This document shows positions 17,320 through 27,741 of a stretch of DNA of 64,000 nucleotides, one piece after another. Each line of letters begins with the position of its first letter. The first letter of the stretch is position 1. A program made the position numbers and the translations under genes. Origin of the DNA: Microbacterium hydrocarbonoxydans (lineage in GTDB: Bacteria; Actinomycetota; Actinomycetes; Actinomycetales; Microbacteriaceae); assembly GCF_023715885.1 (NCBI RefSeq), contig NZ_JAMBOY010000001.1:1-64000 (forward strand), read 5' to 3'. A model generated the notes under the pieces. The model was given only the letters and a program-made list of their open reading frames with translations. It had not been told where the DNA came from and searched no databases.

Positions 17320-18138
17320 CTATTCTCCCGCGCTGACCTGGGCGGCCGCTGGAAGCGTGTTCAGCGCGTCGGCGAGTCCACCGTCCTCGACATCGGCCGT
17401 CGTCTCCCCCGCCGCGGCCTTCACCTCGTGGGGCGCCTGACCCATGGCGACGGCGCGTCCGCCGATCTCCTGCGCCCACGTGAACATGCCGATGTCGTTG
17501 CGGCCGTCTCCCGCGACGAGCACCCGGTCTCCGCCGAAACCGAGCCGGGCGCGCACGCGCTCGAGCGCGGTCCCCTTGTCCACGCCCTGCGGCGCGATGT
17601 CGAGCCATGCCGTCCAGCCGATCGCGTACGACACCTCGTTCAGGCCCGCGTCGGCGACGAGACGGTGGAAGTCCTCCTCATCGTGGCCGGGAGAGACCAC
17701 CACGACACGCGAGACCGGTTCGGCGACGAGCTCTTCGAACCCGACCTGACGACCGCCGTCGAGGGTCCAGTCGTCGAGGTGCTCGGTGTAGAGCCGCTGA
17801 CCCGAGGCGAGCTCCACCATGTATCGCGCCTCGGGCAGACGCGCCCGCAGCAGCGCCAGCACGGGCGACGCGTCGAACGTCTCGATGTGCCAGCGCTCCC
17901 ACTCTTCTCCGACGCGGCGCATCGTGACAGCGCCGTTCGAGCACACCACGTACTCGGGGGTGAGACCCAACAGGTCGACGTACCGCTCGGTGGCGTTCCA
18001 GCTGCGGCCGGTCGCGATGGTGACCTCATGCCCGGCGTCGCGCAGGCGCGCGACGGCCTCGGGCACGCCCGGACTCATCGACTCGTCTTGCAGCAGGATC
18101 GTGCCGTCGACGTCGAGACCGACGAACCAGGAGGTCAT
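17320..18138 (-). CDS. HAD-superfamily hydrolase (Cof-type phosphatase)
   Basis: A 272-residue Cof-type (HAD-IIB) hydrolase. Motif I is GLDVDGTIL (nucleophile and general acid Asp, residues 8-16), motif II is in ATGRSW, and motif IV is [11 protein letters not shown] near residue 230. Such enzymes dephosphorylate sugar phosphates or cofactors; the substrate is unknown. ATG 18138 is preceded by GGAGG on the same strand and overlaps the serS stop by 4 nt, so it is translated together with serS, a common pairing in Micrococcales. Confidence 0.9.
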   Translation of the reverse strand: MTSWFVGLDVDGTILLQDESMSPGVPEAVARLRDAGHEVTIATGRSWNATERYVDLLGLTPEYVVCSNGAVTMRRVGEEWERWHIETFDASPVLALLRARLPEARYMVELASGQRLYTEHLDDWTLDGGRQVGFEELVAEPVSRVVVVSPGHDEEDFHRLVADAGLNEVSYAIGWTAWLDIAPQGVDKGTALERVRARLGFGGDRVLVAGDGRNDIGMFTWAQEIGGRAVAMGQAPHEVKAAAGETTADVEDGGLADALNTLPAAAQVSAGE

Positions 18139-19418
18139 GCGGTCGGCTCCAGCACCTCGAGCCCGCCCAGGTACGGGCGCAGCACCTCGGGCACGCGGAC
18201 GGATCCGTCGGCCTGCTGGTGCGTCTCGAGCAGCGCGACGATCCACCGTGTGGTCGCCAGCGTGCCGTTGAGGGTCGCGACGGGGTGGGTCTTCGCCTGC
18301 TGCCCTTCCTCCGCAGCCGGGCGGTACCGCACGTCGAGGCGTCGAGCCTGATAGGTCGTGCAGTTCGAGGTCGACGTGAGCTCGCGGAACGCGCCCTGGG
18401 TGGGGACCCACGCCTCGATGTCGTATTTGCGCGCCGCGCTGGATCCGAGATCGCCCGCCGCCACGTCGATGACCCGGTACGCGAGGCCGAGCGAGGTCAG
18501 CATCTCTTCCTGCAGCGCGACGAGGCGCAGGTGCTCCGCCTCTGCCTCCTCGGGGCTTGTGTAGACGAACATCTCGAGCTTGTTGAACTGGTGCACGCGG
18601 ATGATGCCGCGAGTGTCCTTGCCGTGCGACCCCGCCTCGCGCCGGTAGCAGGTGGACCAGCCCGCGTAGCGGAGCGGTCCGCCGCCGAGGTCGACGATCT
18701 CGTCCTTGTGGTACCCGGCGAGCGCGACCTCGCTGGTGCCGACGAGGTACAGGTCGTCGTCCTTGTCGAGGTGGTAGACCTCGTCGGCGTGCTCGCCGAG
18801 GAAGCCGGTGCCCTGCATGATCTCGGGGCGGACGAGTGTGGGCGTGATCAGCGGCACGAAGCCGTTCTGCAGCGCCTTGTCGAGGGCGAGGTTCATGAGG
18901 GCGATCTCGAGACGCGCGCCGATCCCGCGCAGGAAGTAGAACCGCGCGCCGGAGACCTTCGCGCCGCGCTCCATGTCGATCGCTCCGAGGATCTCGCCGA
19001 GCTCGAGGTGATCGCGCGGTTCGAAGTCGAACGCGGGCACCTCGCCCACGCGGCGCAGTTCGACGAAGTCGGCCTCACCGCCGGCCGGCACGCCGTCGAT
19101 CACGACGTTCTCGATGCGCGCGAGCGCTTCGGCCGCCTTCTCGGACGCCTCGTTCGAAGTCTGCTGGGCCTGCTTGACGCGGTCGGCGAGGTCCTTGACC
19201 TGAGCGACGAGTGCGGCCTTCTCCTCCTTCGGAGCCTTCGCGACCTGCTTGCCGAACGCATTCTGCTCGGCTCGGAGATCCTCGAAGGCGGCGAGCGCCG
19301 CTCGGCGCGATCGGTCGGCCTCGAGTGCGGCGTCGACGGTGCCCTGGTCGTTGCCACGGGCGGCCTGAGAACGGCGGACGATCTCCGGGTTTTCGCGGAG
19401 GAGTGCGAGGTCGATCAT
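18135..19418 (-). CDS. serS: Seryl-tRNA synthetase
   Basis: A 427-residue class II synthetase of normal length. The N-terminal helical arm (residues 25-105, charged coiled coil) contacts the long variable arm of tRNA-Ser. The catalytic domain contains motif 2 ([20 protein letters not shown]) and motif 3 ([15 protein letters not shown] with Arg). The ATG follows TAGACT by exactly 6 nt, which predicts a leaderless message. Confidence 0.97.
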   Translation of the reverse strand: MIDLALLRENPEIVRRSQAARGNDQGTVDAALEADRSRRAALAAFEDLRAEQNAFGKQVAKAPKEEKAALVAQVKDLADRVKQAQQTSNEASEKAAEALARIENVVIDGVPAGGEADFVELRRVGEVPAFDFEPRDHLELGEILGAIDMERGAKVSGARFYFLRGIGARLEIALMNLALDKALQNGFVPLITPTLVRPEIMQGTGFLGEHADEVYHLDKDDDLYLVGTSEVALAGYHKDEIVDLGGGPLRYAGWSTCYRREAGSHGKDTRGIIRVHQFNKLEMFVYTSPEEAEAEHLRLVALQEEMLTSLGLAYRVIDVAAGDLGSSAARKYDIEAWVPTQGAFRELTSTSNCTTYQARRLDVRYRPAAEEGQQAKTHPVATLNGTLATTRWIVALLETHQQADGSVRVPEVLRPYLGGLEVLEPTA

Positions 19419-19424
19419 CCACCA

Positions 19425-19430
19425 AGTCTA
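19425..19430 (-). promoter_or_regulatory. -10 box, leaderless serS
   Basis: TAGACT on the minus strand lies 6 nt (tggtgg) before the serS ATG. No separate ribosome-binding site can exist if transcription starts at the ATG. Confidence 0.5.
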
Positions 19431-19480
19431 TGGCGAGTCCCGGGCGCGTCAGTGCGGCGGGAGGCCGCTCCGCGCGGCGT

Positions 19481-19486
19481 TAGAGT
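19481..19486 (+). promoter_or_regulatory. -10 box, leaderless lipid kinase gene
   Basis: TAGAGT is separated from ATG 19493 by 6 nt (agcgcc), with no Shine-Dalgarno sequence between. Confidence 0.5.
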
Positions 19487-19492
19487 AGCGCC

Positions 19493-20491
19493 ATGACGAA
19501 GAGCTCCCCGGCCCGGCGACAGGCCGCTCTCGTCTACAACCCCATCAAGGTCGCCGAGAGGGATCTGCGCGCGCGGGTGCGTGAACTCTCGAAAGAGGCA
19601 GGGTGGGAGCACCCCGCGTTCTATCCGACGACGATCCAGGATGCCGGGCAGCGCGCGACCGCTCAGGCGATCGAGCGCGGGGTCGACGTCGTCCTCGTCG
19701 CCGGCGGGGACGGCACCGTGCGGGCCGTCGCAGAGACCATCGCCGGCACCGGCGTGCCGCTGGCGATCCTGCCGAGCGGCACCGGCAACCTCCTCGCCCG
19801 CAACCTCGGGCTCCCTCTCGCCGGTCCTGACGACATGATCAGGGCTGCGCTGGGCGATTTCCGGCATCCGATCGACATCGGCTGGGCGCGACTCACGCGC
19901 GAGAACGGCGACGAGGAGGAGCATGCGTACGTCGTGCTCGCCGGCATCGGCCTCGACGCCGACATGATCGCGAACACCCGCCCCGATCTCAAGCGCTCGG
20001 TCGGGTGGATCGCCTACGTCGACGGCGCGGCGCGCTCGCTCGTGACGGCGGAGCCCTTCCGGGCGGTGTTCCAGATCGACGACGGACGCCTGCACACCAC
20101 CAAAGTGCACAGCATCCTCTTCGCGAACTGCGGCACGTTGCCCGCCGGGATCGCGTTGATCCCCGACGCGTCGATCACGGATGCCACGCTCGACCTCGCG
20201 GTGATCCAGCCGACTGGCGTGCTGGGCTGGCTGGGCGTGTGGCGCAAGATCTGGTGGGACAACTCGGTGCTGCGGCGTTTCCGAGCCGGGCGCCGCGTGC
20301 TCGACCGCCGTGGCAAGGACGCCTCTGTGCACTACTTCCGAGGCACGATAGCCGAAGCAGCGGCGAACCGGCCGACGCCCATCGAGCTCGACGGCGATGA
20401 GTTCGGCTCAGCCGTGCGCATCACGTGCCGGGTCGATCCGGGAGCCCTGCTGCTCGCCCTCCCGGCGGGGCATCCGGTCTCGTCGCTCTGA
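19493..20491 (+). CDS. Diacylglycerol kinase-family lipid kinase
   Basis: A 332-residue DAGK-catalytic-domain protein. Near the N-terminus, ALVYNPIK starts the fold; VVLVAGGDGTVRAVAE (near residue 68) is the nucleotide-binding GGDGT loop and LPSGTGNLLARNLG follows. The C-terminal half is the beta-sandwich lipid-binding part. Members phosphorylate diacylglycerol or related lipids at the membrane. The exact lipid is not determined by sequence. It converges with the lipoprotein gene. Confidence 0.9.
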   Translation: MTKSSPARRQAALVYNPIKVAERDLRARVRELSKEAGWEHPAFYPTTIQDAGQRATAQAIERGVDVVLVAGGDGTVRAVAETIAGTGVPLAILPSGTGNLLARNLGLPLAGPDDMIRAALGDFRHPIDIGWARLTRENGDEEEHAYVVLAGIGLDADMIANTRPDLKRSVGWIAYVDGAARSLVTAEPFRAVFQIDDGRLHTTKVHSILFANCGTLPAGIALIPDASITDATLDLAVIQPTGVLGWLGVWRKIWWDNSVLRRFRAGRRVLDRRGKDASVHYFRGTIAEAAANRPTPIELDGDEFGSAVRITCRVDPGALLLALPAGHPVSSL

Positions 20492-20514
20492 CGCAGCCGG
20501 TGCCGCGCTGTGCG

Positions 20515-21240
20515 TCAGCCGCGGACCTGCACGGTGCCGTCGAGCGAGTCACCCACGAGCGTGAGCGTGAAGTCCTCGTCGTCGATCGCGTCGTCGTCGA
20601 AGGCGAGAATGGTTCCGCGAGGCGCCATGTCCATCGTGCACATCCGCTCGGGGTCGGTCGCGAACGTCACCGTTCCGGTGTTCCCCGACCCCTCGATGCT
20701 GTCGACCACGGGCGGGCAGCCCGACGAGCCCCAGGTGAGGAGCACGAGCGAGGAGTCGTCGAACCAGCCAGCCGAAGGTGTGTACTCGGTGGGTGACCCG
20801 GGCGTCGCGGTGAAGGCCGCGTCGCCCGCCAGGTCGACGTCGTCCCGAAGTTCGCCGTAGGTCACGTTCAGCGTGATGTCCTGCGTGGGGTCGACGCCCT
20901 CGGGAAGGGTGCCGAGGCTGGCACGCTGCGTCATGTCGGCGGTGCAGACCTCATCGGCATCCGAGTCGACGAGCGACACCGTGACGGTCTGCCCGTCGGC
21001 GCTCACCTCGTCGACCTGTGGGATGCAGGTGGACGACCCCCAGGTCACGACCGCGAAGGACCGCCCCTCATCGAGGATCGTGCCCTCCATCTCGTCGAAC
21101 TCCTCGGAGGTGCCGGGACCCGAGGACGGATCGGACGTGGTCTGCCCGGCCCCCGCACCCGGCCCGGTTGTGCACCCGGCGAGAAGCAGCACGGCGGCGA
21201 GGGCGGACACTGTGGCGGTGACGAGCCTGGGGGAGGTCAT
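20515..21240 (-). CDS. Putative secreted lipoprotein of unknown function
   Basis: 241 residues. A hydrophobic signal ends in lipobox LLAGC (Cys near residue 22), followed by a Gly/Ser/Thr-rich spacer. The mature part looks like two similar halves: SFAVVTWGSSTCIPQVDEV near residue 62 and SLVLLTWGSSGCPPVVDSI near residue 162 share the pattern VxTWGSSxCxPxVD, each with a Cys that could form a disulfide with a later DxVCTADM / DPERMCTMDM. The protein thus appears to be an internal duplication. No known enzyme family is recognised. Confidence 0.8.
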   Translation of the reverse strand: MTSPRLVTATVSALAAVLLLAGCTTGPGAGAGQTTSDPSSGPGTSEEFDEMEGTILDEGRSFAVVTWGSSTCIPQVDEVSADGQTVTVSLVDSDADEVCTADMTQRASLGTLPEGVDPTQDITLNVTYGELRDDVDLAGDAAFTATPGSPTEYTPSAGWFDDSSLVLLTWGSSGCPPVVDSIEGSGNTGTVTFATDPERMCTMDMAPRGTILAFDDDAIDDEDFTLTLVGDSLDGTVQVRG

Positions 21241-21246
21241 GCTCTC

Positions 21247-21252
21247 AGGCTA
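21247..21252 (-). promoter_or_regulatory. -10 box, leaderless lipoprotein gene
   Basis: TAGCCT on the minus strand ends 6 nt (gagagc) before the lipoprotein ATG at 21240. Confidence 0.5.
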
Positions 21253-21303
21253 GCCACGGAGAAAGTGGCCGGAAAGGACCGTTGACGAAGTGCGGCCGAG
21301 CCG

Positions 21304-22764
21304 TTACTGCAGCGCCGACGTGAGTCGCGCGAGGTTGTCGAGCACCGTGGAGCGCAGCGGCTGCTGCATCCACTCGTCGAGGGTGAGCTCGCGGCTGAGC
21401 GCCCGGTACTCGTCCTCGACCTCGCGCATCTCGGCTACGAACTCCTCGCCGCGCACGAGCATCGACACCTCGAGGTTGAGGCCGAACGACCGCATGTCCA
21501 TGTTGCTGGAGCCGATGACGGCGACCTGGTCGTCGATCGTGAGGCTCTTGGTGTGCAGGATGAACGGCTTGCGGTACATCCAGATGCGCACGCCCGCCCG
21601 CAGCAGCGCCTCGTAGTAGCTGCGCTGGGCGTGGTAGACCATGGCCTGGTCGCCCTCCTCGGAGACGAACAGCTCCACCTCGACGCCGCGGTCGACCGCG
21701 GCTGTGACCGCCAGGAGCAGCGCTTCGTCGGGCACGAAGTAGGGGCTGACGATCATGATCTTCTGCTTGGCCGCGTACAGCAGGCCGAGGAAGAGACGCA
21801 GGTTGTTCTCGACCTCGAACCCGGGTCCCGACGGCACCACCTGGCAGTCGAGGTCTCCCGATCCCGGCTCGGCATGCGAGATGTCGATCTCCTGCAGCAC
21901 CTCGTCGGTCTCGCTGTACCAGTCGCTGAGGAAGATCGCGTTGACGCTCAGCACGACCGGCCCGTCGATGCGCACCATGAGGTCGACCCAGTGCAGCCCG
22001 CGCTTGATGTTCTTGGGCAGGTTGTACGTCGAGTCGGTGACGTTCTGGGAGCCGAGGAACGCGACCTTGCCGTCGACGACGAGGAGCTTGCGGTGATTGC
22101 GCAGATCAGGCCGCTGCATCCTCCCCTTGAACGGCTGCACCGGCAGCATGAGGTGCCAGTCGGCGCCCATGCGGTTGAGGCGCTTGATCGTGGCCTTGTA
22201 GCGGGGCTTCCACCTGTTCGCCCAGTGATCGAGCAGGACGCGTACGTGCACGCCCCTCTCCGCGACCTCTTCCAGCGCGCGGAAGAAGTTGTCGGTCGAT
22301 GCGTCGGACTGGAGGATGTAGAACTCGACGTGCACGTAGTCCTGTGCCGTGCGGATCGCGTCGGCCATCGCGTCGAGCGATTCCTGATACCCGCCGATCA
22401 GGTGCGCGCCGTTGTCACCGGAGATCGGGAGGGCACCGAGTCGGTGGTTCATCTCGACGAGCGGTGGGAACCAGCTCGGCGCATCGGGACGCAGGGTGCC
22501 GAAGTGCAGGTGCTCACTGGTCTCGGCGATGTACTCGTTGATCTGATCCTGCTTGCGGCGGCGCGCACGCGGCAGCCGGGGGTTGCCGATCAGGATGAAG
22601 AGGAAGACGCCGACGAACGGGATGAAGAACACCGCCAGCAGCCACGCCATGGCGGCGGTCGGGCGGCGATTGCGCGGGATGACGATGATCGCGGTGATGC
22701 GGATCGCCAGATCGAGTAGCAGGAGGAAGCCGGTGATCCACCAGCCCCAGCTCTCGGTCGTCAT
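21304..22764 (-). CDS. cls: Cardiolipin synthase
   Basis: A 486-residue ClsA-type enzyme that joins phosphatidylglycerol molecules at the membrane. Two N-terminal TM helices (residues 5-25 and 36-58) precede two phospholipase D repeats with HKD motifs: HRKLLVVDGKVAFLGSQN near residue 222 and HTKSLTIDDQVAVIGSSNMD near residue 402. GGGAG lies upstream of the ATG. About 90 bp separate it from the small membrane-protein gene behind it. Confidence 0.94.
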   Translation of the reverse strand: MTTESWGWWITGFLLLLDLAIRITAIIVIPRNRRPTAAMAWLLAVFFIPFVGVFLFILIGNPRLPRARRRKQDQINEYIAETSEHLHFGTLRPDAPSWFPPLVEMNHRLGALPISGDNGAHLIGGYQESLDAMADAIRTAQDYVHVEFYILQSDASTDNFFRALEEVAERGVHVRVLLDHWANRWKPRYKATIKRLNRMGADWHLMLPVQPFKGRMQRPDLRNHRKLLVVDGKVAFLGSQNVTDSTYNLPKNIKRGLHWVDLMVRIDGPVVLSVNAIFLSDWYSETDEVLQEIDISHAEPGSGDLDCQVVPSGPGFEVENNLRLFLGLLYAAKQKIMIVSPYFVPDEALLLAVTAAVDRGVEVELFVSEEGDQAMVYHAQRSYYEALLRAGVRIWMYRKPFILHTKSLTIDDQVAVIGSSNMDMRSFGLNLEVSMLVRGEEFVAEMREVEDEYRALSRELTLDEWMQQPLRSTVLDNLARLTSALQ

Positions 22765-22854
22765 CGCTCCCTCTCGGCCCGCAGCGGGGATCGCGGGGAG
22801 CGGATGCTCGACCCGGTGTCTTCGCTACACAGTAGCCGATGGGTCGGACGTCGC

Positions 22855-23028
22855 TCAGGGGCGCGGGGGCAGTCCACGTGCGGCGCGCTCCTCGGCCTCG
22901 ATGCGCGCATGCACCTTGCGCTCGGTGCGGTCGAACCGGAGGATCCCGCGGAGCACGAAGAAGAACACGACGCTCACCCCGATGGTCGGGAGGATCGACC
23001 AGGCGACCGCGAGCCAGAAGTTCTCCAT
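22855..23028 (-). CDS. Small single-pass membrane protein, 57 residues
   Basis: The sequence starts MENFWLAVAWSILPTIGVS and has one TM helix (about residues 7-27), then a charged cytoplasmic tail RFDRTERKVHARIEAEERAA that is probably helical, ending in LPPRP. GGAGGG is directly upstream of the ATG. From memory, similar short proteins are common beside cardiolipin synthase or DUF4192 genes in Microbacteriaceae; the function is unknown. The open frame extends upstream to 23319, but that part is low-complexity and overlaps the next gene. Confidence 0.7.
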   Translation of the reverse strand: MENFWLAVAWSILPTIGVSVVFFFVLRGILRFDRTERKVHARIEAEERAARGLPPRP

Positions 23029-23140
23029 CCCTCCATGGTACGCGAGCCACCGTTCCTGCACATTCGACGAGTCTGGGAGATCCGGCCCGCCGCCTGTGGA
23101 ATCGCCCCGCAGCCGGCGGACGCTCGACCACACTCGGCGC

Positions 23141-24253
23141 ATGACCACCGTGCTCCACGCCTCCAGCTCCGCCGATTTTCTCCGCATCGTCCCGTCGCTC
23201 GCCGGCTTCACGCCGCGCGAGAGCCTCGTGCTGGTGCCTTTCCATGCGACCCGCACCACGGGAGCCATGCGGCTCGATCTCCCCCGCGGCGAGGTCGACC
23301 TCTCCGAGTACGCCGACACCGCCGTCGCCCTCGTCGCCAGGGTGGAGAGGACGGATGCCGTGGCCGTCGTCGTCTACACGGACGACGACGCCCAGGTCAC
23401 GCGGGACGGTGTCGTGCTGCCCTTCGCGGTCGAGGTCGACGTGGTGTTGGGGTGCGCGGCGGATGCGGGGCTCGACATCGTCGACGCCCTGTGCGTGATT
23501 CCGTCGGGGTGGTCGAGCTATCTCGTCGACGAGCCGGAGCTCGAGGAGTTCGACCACGAGTCTCCCCCGCCAGTGCTCGGGATCGGCGACGTGTCGGGCG
23601 ACCAGTGCGCGGGTGCCGACCTCCCTGCGACGGACTTCGCGGAGCGCGAGCGAGTCGGGCGCGCACTGCTCCGGATCAGCGAGCTGCTCGACCGCGACAC
23701 GGCGCCCACCGCCCGCGACGACCCGCAGGCACTCGCGGCAGTCCTGCTGCTCGACGACGTCCCGGTGTTCTTCGAAGCCGTGCTCGCGATGCGCGAGGAG
23801 CTGCCGACCTTCGCCACGGCCGCGCTGCTCTGGTGCCTCGACAGGCCACTGCTTCGCGATGTCGCCATCACGCAGTGGGCGACCGACGTCGTCGGCGGCG
23901 TGCGCACGCTCGACGCGCAGCTGGAGTTCGCCGACGACCGCACGGCCGTGCCCGACGATCTCGGCGAGGTGTTCCTCGGGCGCGGTCCTCGCCCCGATCC
24001 CGATCGCCTGGAGCAGGCGCTGACAGTCGTCCGTGCGGCGGCGACCCGCGCGCCACGCGCGTCCCGACCGGGGCCCCTCACCGCAGCGGCATGGCTGTCG
24101 TGGGCGCTCGGCCGGTCCAGCCATGCCGGTCGGTACCTCGACATGGTCGGTGAGATCGATCCCGAGTACAGCCTCGCGCAGCTCCTCGCGACCATGATCG
24201 GCGCGGCGGTGCTGCCCGAGTGGGCGTTCCGTCGCGGCGAGTCGGCGGCCTGA
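23141..24253 (+). CDS. DUF4192 domain protein
   Basis: A 370-residue soluble protein typical of actinobacteria. The N-terminal HASSSADFLRIVPSLAGFTPRESLVLVPF is the characteristic start of DUF4192, followed by VAVVVYTDD and a mostly acidic, helical C-terminal half with LTAAAWLSWALGRSSHAGRYLDMVGEIDPEYSLAQLL. No catalytic motif is known for the family. A -10-like CACACT lies 6 nt before ATG 23141, so it may be leaderless. It converges with lysS. Confidence 0.85.
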   Translation: MTTVLHASSSADFLRIVPSLAGFTPRESLVLVPFHATRTTGAMRLDLPRGEVDLSEYADTAVALVARVERTDAVAVVVYTDDDAQVTRDGVVLPFAVEVDVVLGCAADAGLDIVDALCVIPSGWSSYLVDEPELEEFDHESPPPVLGIGDVSGDQCAGADLPATDFAERERVGRALLRISELLDRDTAPTARDDPQALAAVLLLDDVPVFFEAVLAMREELPTFATAALLWCLDRPLLRDVAITQWATDVVGGVRTLDAQLEFADDRTAVPDDLGEVFLGRGPRPDPDRLEQALTVVRAAATRAPRASRPGPLTAAAWLSWALGRSSHAGRYLDMVGEIDPEYSLAQLLATMIGAAVLPEWAFRRGESAA

Positions 24254-24262
24254 GTGCGCGTT

Positions 24263-25789
24263 CTACTTGACGAGCGGGAACAGGATCGTCTCGCGGATCC
24301 CGAGGCCCGTGATCGCCATGAGCAGACGGTCGATACCCATGCCCATACCGCCGGACGGTGGCATGCCGTGCTCGAGGGCACGCAGGAACTCCTCGTCGAC
24401 CGGCATGGCCTCGACGTCACCGCGGGCCGCGAGCTTCGCCTGCTCGACGAAGCGCTCCCGCTGGATGACGGGATCGACGAGCTCGGAGTATCCCGTCGCG
24501 AGCTCGAAGCCGCGGATGTAGAGGTCCCACTTCTCGACGACGCCCTCGATCGAGCGGTGCTCACGCACGAGTGGAGACGTGTCGACGGGGAAGTCCATCA
24601 CGAAGGTCGGGCGCACGAGATCGGGCTTCACGAAGTGCTCCCACAGCTCCTCGACGAGCTTGCCGTGCGTGGCCTGCGCCGGCAGGTCGACGCCGTTCTC
24701 CTCGGCGAAGGCGATGAGGTCGTCGACCGAGTCCTGCGGAGTCACGGTGCGACCGGAGGCCGCCGAGAGCGAGTCGTACATCGAGATGCGGTCCCACTCG
24801 CCGCCCAGGTCGTACTCGGTGCCGTCGGCCCACGTCACGGTCGTCGAGCCTGCGACGGCGATAGCCGCCCGCTGCACCAACTCCTGGGTCAGCTCGGCCA
24901 TCTGCCGGTAGTCACCGTACGCCTGGTACGCCTCGAGCATCGCGAACTCCGGACTGTGCGTGGAGTCGGCGCCCTCGTTCCGGAAGTTGCGGTTGATCTC
25001 GAAGACCCGCTCGATGCCGCCGACGACGGCGCGCTTGAGGTAGAGCTCGGGCGCGATGCGCAGATAGAGCTCGGTGTCGAACGCATTCGAGTGCGTGACG
25101 AATGGACGGGCGGAGGCACCACCGTGCTGGACCTGCAGCATGGGGGTCTCGACCTCGAGGTAGTCGTGCCCGGCGAACGTCGCACGCAGACTGGCGTTGA
25201 CCGCGGCGCGGGCGCGCACGGTGGTCCTCGCCTGCTCGCGCACGATCAGGTCGAGGTAGCGGCTGCGCACGCGGCCCTCCTCGCTCAGCTCGGCGTAGGC
25301 GTTCGGGAGCGGGAGTATGGCTTTCGAGGCGATCGCCCAACCGTCGGCCATGATCGACAGCTCGCCGCGGCGGCTGGAGATGACCTCGCCGTGCACGAAG
25401 ACGTGGTCGCCCAGGTCGACGTACTCCTTCCAGTCGGCGAGCGATTCCTCGCCGACGTTGGCGAGCGAGATCATCGCCTGGATGCGCGATCCGTCGCCGG
25501 CCTGCAGCGTCGCGAAGCACAGCTTGCCGGTGTTGCGGCTGAACACCACGCGGCCGGCGACTCCGGCGCTCACTCCGGTCTCGGCTCCTGCCTCGAGGTC
25601 GCCGTACTCGGCGCGAAGCGCGGGGATCGTGTGCGTCACGGGCACGCCGACCGGGAACGCCCCGCCGCCGGCATCCGCGCGCTTCGCGATGAGTCGTTCG
25701 CGCTTGGCGAGTCGCACGGCCTTCTGCTCGTGCACGTCCTCGTCGGCGGCTTCGGTGGTCTGCTCGGGCGCGGCGGACGCGTCAGTCAT
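24263..25789 (-). CDS. lysS: Lysyl-tRNA synthetase (class II)
   Basis: 508 residues. An N-terminal OB-fold anticodon-binding domain ([26 protein letters not shown]) is followed by the class II core: motif 1 (FLEVETP-type, here YLEVETPML), motif 2 ([20 protein letters not shown]), and motif 3 ([15 protein letters not shown]). A 35-residue charged N-terminal extension precedes the OB fold. ATG 25789 has AGGAG at good spacing. In related genomes panC commonly lies between the DUF2520 gene and lysS; here a DUF2207 gene on the other strand occupies that place. Confidence 0.97.
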   Translation of the reverse strand: MTDASAAPEQTTEAADEDVHEQKAVRLAKRERLIAKRADAGGGAFPVGVPVTHTIPALRAEYGDLEAGAETGVSAGVAGRVVFSRNTGKLCFATLQAGDGSRIQAMISLANVGEESLADWKEYVDLGDHVFVHGEVISSRRGELSIMADGWAIASKAILPLPNAYAELSEEGRVRSRYLDLIVREQARTTVRARAAVNASLRATFAGHDYLEVETPMLQVQHGGASARPFVTHSNAFDTELYLRIAPELYLKRAVVGGIERVFEINRNFRNEGADSTHSPEFAMLEAYQAYGDYRQMAELTQELVQRAAIAVAGSTTVTWADGTEYDLGGEWDRISMYDSLSAASGRTVTPQDSVDDLIAFAEENGVDLPAQATHGKLVEELWEHFVKPDLVRPTFVMDFPVDTSPLVREHRSIEGVVEKWDLYIRGFELATGYSELVDPVIQRERFVEQAKLAARGDVEAMPVDEEFLRALEHGMPPSGGMGMGIDRLLMAITGLGIRETILFPLVK

Positions 25790-25880
25790 TCGGGGCTCCT
25801 CGGAAAGTCGGTTCCAGTCTACCGAGGCAGGCGGAGCGCTCCGGGGCCGCCCGATCGCGGCATCGGAAAGAGCGCAGGGG

Positions 25881-25886
25881 TAGCCT
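25881..25886 (+). promoter_or_regulatory. -10 box, leaderless DUF2207 gene
   Basis: TAGCCT lies 6 nt (cgaagc) before ATG 25893. Confidence 0.5.
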
Positions 25887-25892
25887 CGAAGC

Positions 25893-27731
25893 ATGGCAGC
25901 CATCCGCTACGCCTCCGCCCTCGCCGCGATCGCGTTGGGCGGCGCGGTCGCTCTCGCACCGGCGTCCGCAGCATCGGCGGCCGTTGCACCGCACTCGTCC
26001 GAAGCGGCCCTCGCCGCAGTCGGGGCCGACGTCGACGACTTCTCGTACGCGTCGTGGGACGCCCGCTACGAGGTCGGTCTGGACGCCGAGGGGCGATCGC
26101 ACATGCACGTCACCGAGACGTTGACCGCGCGCTTTCCCGACGCCGACCAGAACCGCGGCATCGTGCGGGGCCTGCCGACGAGCTACGAGAACGCCTGGGT
26201 CGATCCGCGGGTCCTCTCCGTCACCGACGAGCAGGGCGCGGCCGTGCCCTACGAGACGGACGAGGACGACGGCGTGCTGTACGTCCTGACGGGCGACGAC
26301 GACTACGTGCGGGGTCTCACGACTTACGTCATCGAGTACGAGATGCGGGACGTCATGCTCGCCGCAGGGAACGGCGCCGACGAGTTCTACTGGGACCTCC
26401 TGCCGCTCGACAGCACACAGCCGATCGAGTCGTTCCAGGCCGAGATCGTCTTCGACCGCACACTGACCGAAGACCTCACCGGGAACGCCCGCTGCTACAT
26501 CGGGTATTCGGGCTCCAGGGAAGAATGCCCGATCCTTCCCGGCTCCGACAGGTCGTCGTTCCGGGTGAATCAGGATTCGCTCGCTCCGGGCGAAGGCGTC
26601 ACCGTCGCGATCGGATTCGAGGCCGGCACCGTGACGCAGCCCACGGCACGACAGCCGGACCCCGTGACGGACGTCGGGCCCGCGATCGCCGGACTCGCCG
26701 CGCTGGGCATCTCCGTCGCCGGCTGGTTCGCCGTGGGGTCGTTCCGTCGCGCACGACGGCGTGCGACGGACATCGTCGTCGCTCAGTACGACGTCCCCGA
26801 CTCCCTGCCTCCCCTGCTGGCGGCGGCGATCGTCCCGGGCGCCAAAGATACGATTCCCGCCGAGATCGTGCATCTCGCCGTCCGCGGCACACTGCGGATC
26901 GAAGAAGGAGCGGATGCCGGGCAGCCCCGTCTGCGCCGGCTGCCCGGCTCGCGCATCCCCGACCAGCTCGACGTCGAGGCACTCGACGCCCTGTTCGCCG
27001 AGGCCGACTCCGACGGTGTGGCCGACCTGCCCTCGTCGAGCGAGACCTTCGCCGCACGCATGACCGCCCTCACGCAGCGGGGCACGGCGGAGGCCGCCGC
27101 CCGCGGACTGACGACGAAGGCGCGGAGTCGTGGGGCGATGATCCTGCAGGGGATCGCCATCGCCGTGGTGCTCGTCGGATTCGGAATCGGGCTGTTCGGG
27201 ATCATCACTGGCAGGGTCTCCGCGATCCCGGCGTTCGTCGCCGTCGCGTTCGGCGTCGTGCTCGTGCTGATCTCGAGCTTCTACGCCTTCTCGAAGCACA
27301 CCGTCCTCACACCGGAGGGCGCACGCGAGTACGAATACCTCGAGGGCGTTCGAGAGTTCATCCGCGTCGCCGATGCCGACCGTCTGCAGATGCTGCAGTC
27401 GTACTCGGGCGCCGATCGGCGTCAGGACGGTGGCGCAGACGTGATCGTCGTCTACGAGCGGCTGCTTCCGTACGCGATGCTCTTCGGCATGGAGGACGAG
27501 TGGGGCGCGGTGCTCGAGAAGGCATACGCCTCGGCCCAGCGCGGGGCCGGATGGATCGGCGACCCGACCTCGCCGTTCCTCCGCTCGCAGCTCGCCGCGT
27601 TCGCAGTCACCTCGCATGCGGCGGCGACGTATTCGGCACCGAGCGCGAGCATCTCGTCGAGCGCCGGCGGGTCGTTCGGCGGCGGGTTCTCGGGCGGCGG
27701 TGGAGGGGGCGGGTTCTCGGGCGGCCGCTGA
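25893..27731 (+). CDS. DUF2207 domain membrane protein
   Basis: 612 residues. A signal peptide or first TM (residues 8-30, ending ASAASA) is followed by an extracytoplasmic DUF2207 domain ([37 protein letters not shown] near residue 60), a TM around residue 265, a cytoplasmic region and two TMs near residues 415-465. The C-terminus is the low-complexity [20 protein letters not shown] that is typical of this family. The function is unknown. Confidence 0.88.
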   Translation: MAAIRYASALAAIALGGAVALAPASAASAAVAPHSSEAALAAVGADVDDFSYASWDARYEVGLDAEGRSHMHVTETLTARFPDADQNRGIVRGLPTSYENAWVDPRVLSVTDEQGAAVPYETDEDDGVLYVLTGDDDYVRGLTTYVIEYEMRDVMLAAGNGADEFYWDLLPLDSTQPIESFQAEIVFDRTLTEDLTGNARCYIGYSGSREECPILPGSDRSSFRVNQDSLAPGEGVTVAIGFEAGTVTQPTARQPDPVTDVGPAIAGLAALGISVAGWFAVGSFRRARRRATDIVVAQYDVPDSLPPLLAAAIVPGAKDTIPAEIVHLAVRGTLRIEEGADAGQPRLRRLPGSRIPDQLDVEALDALFAEADSDGVADLPSSSETFAARMTALTQRGTAEAAARGLTTKARSRGAMILQGIAIAVVLVGFGIGLFGIITGRVSAIPAFVAVAFGVVLVLISSFYAFSKHTVLTPEGAREYEYLEGVREFIRVADADRLQMLQSYSGADRRQDGGADVIVVYERLLPYAMLFGMEDEWGAVLEKAYASAQRGAGWIGDPTSPFLRSQLAAFAVTSHAAATYSAPSASISSSAGGSFGGGFSGGGGGGGFSGGR

Positions 27732-27741
27732 TCGATGCGCC

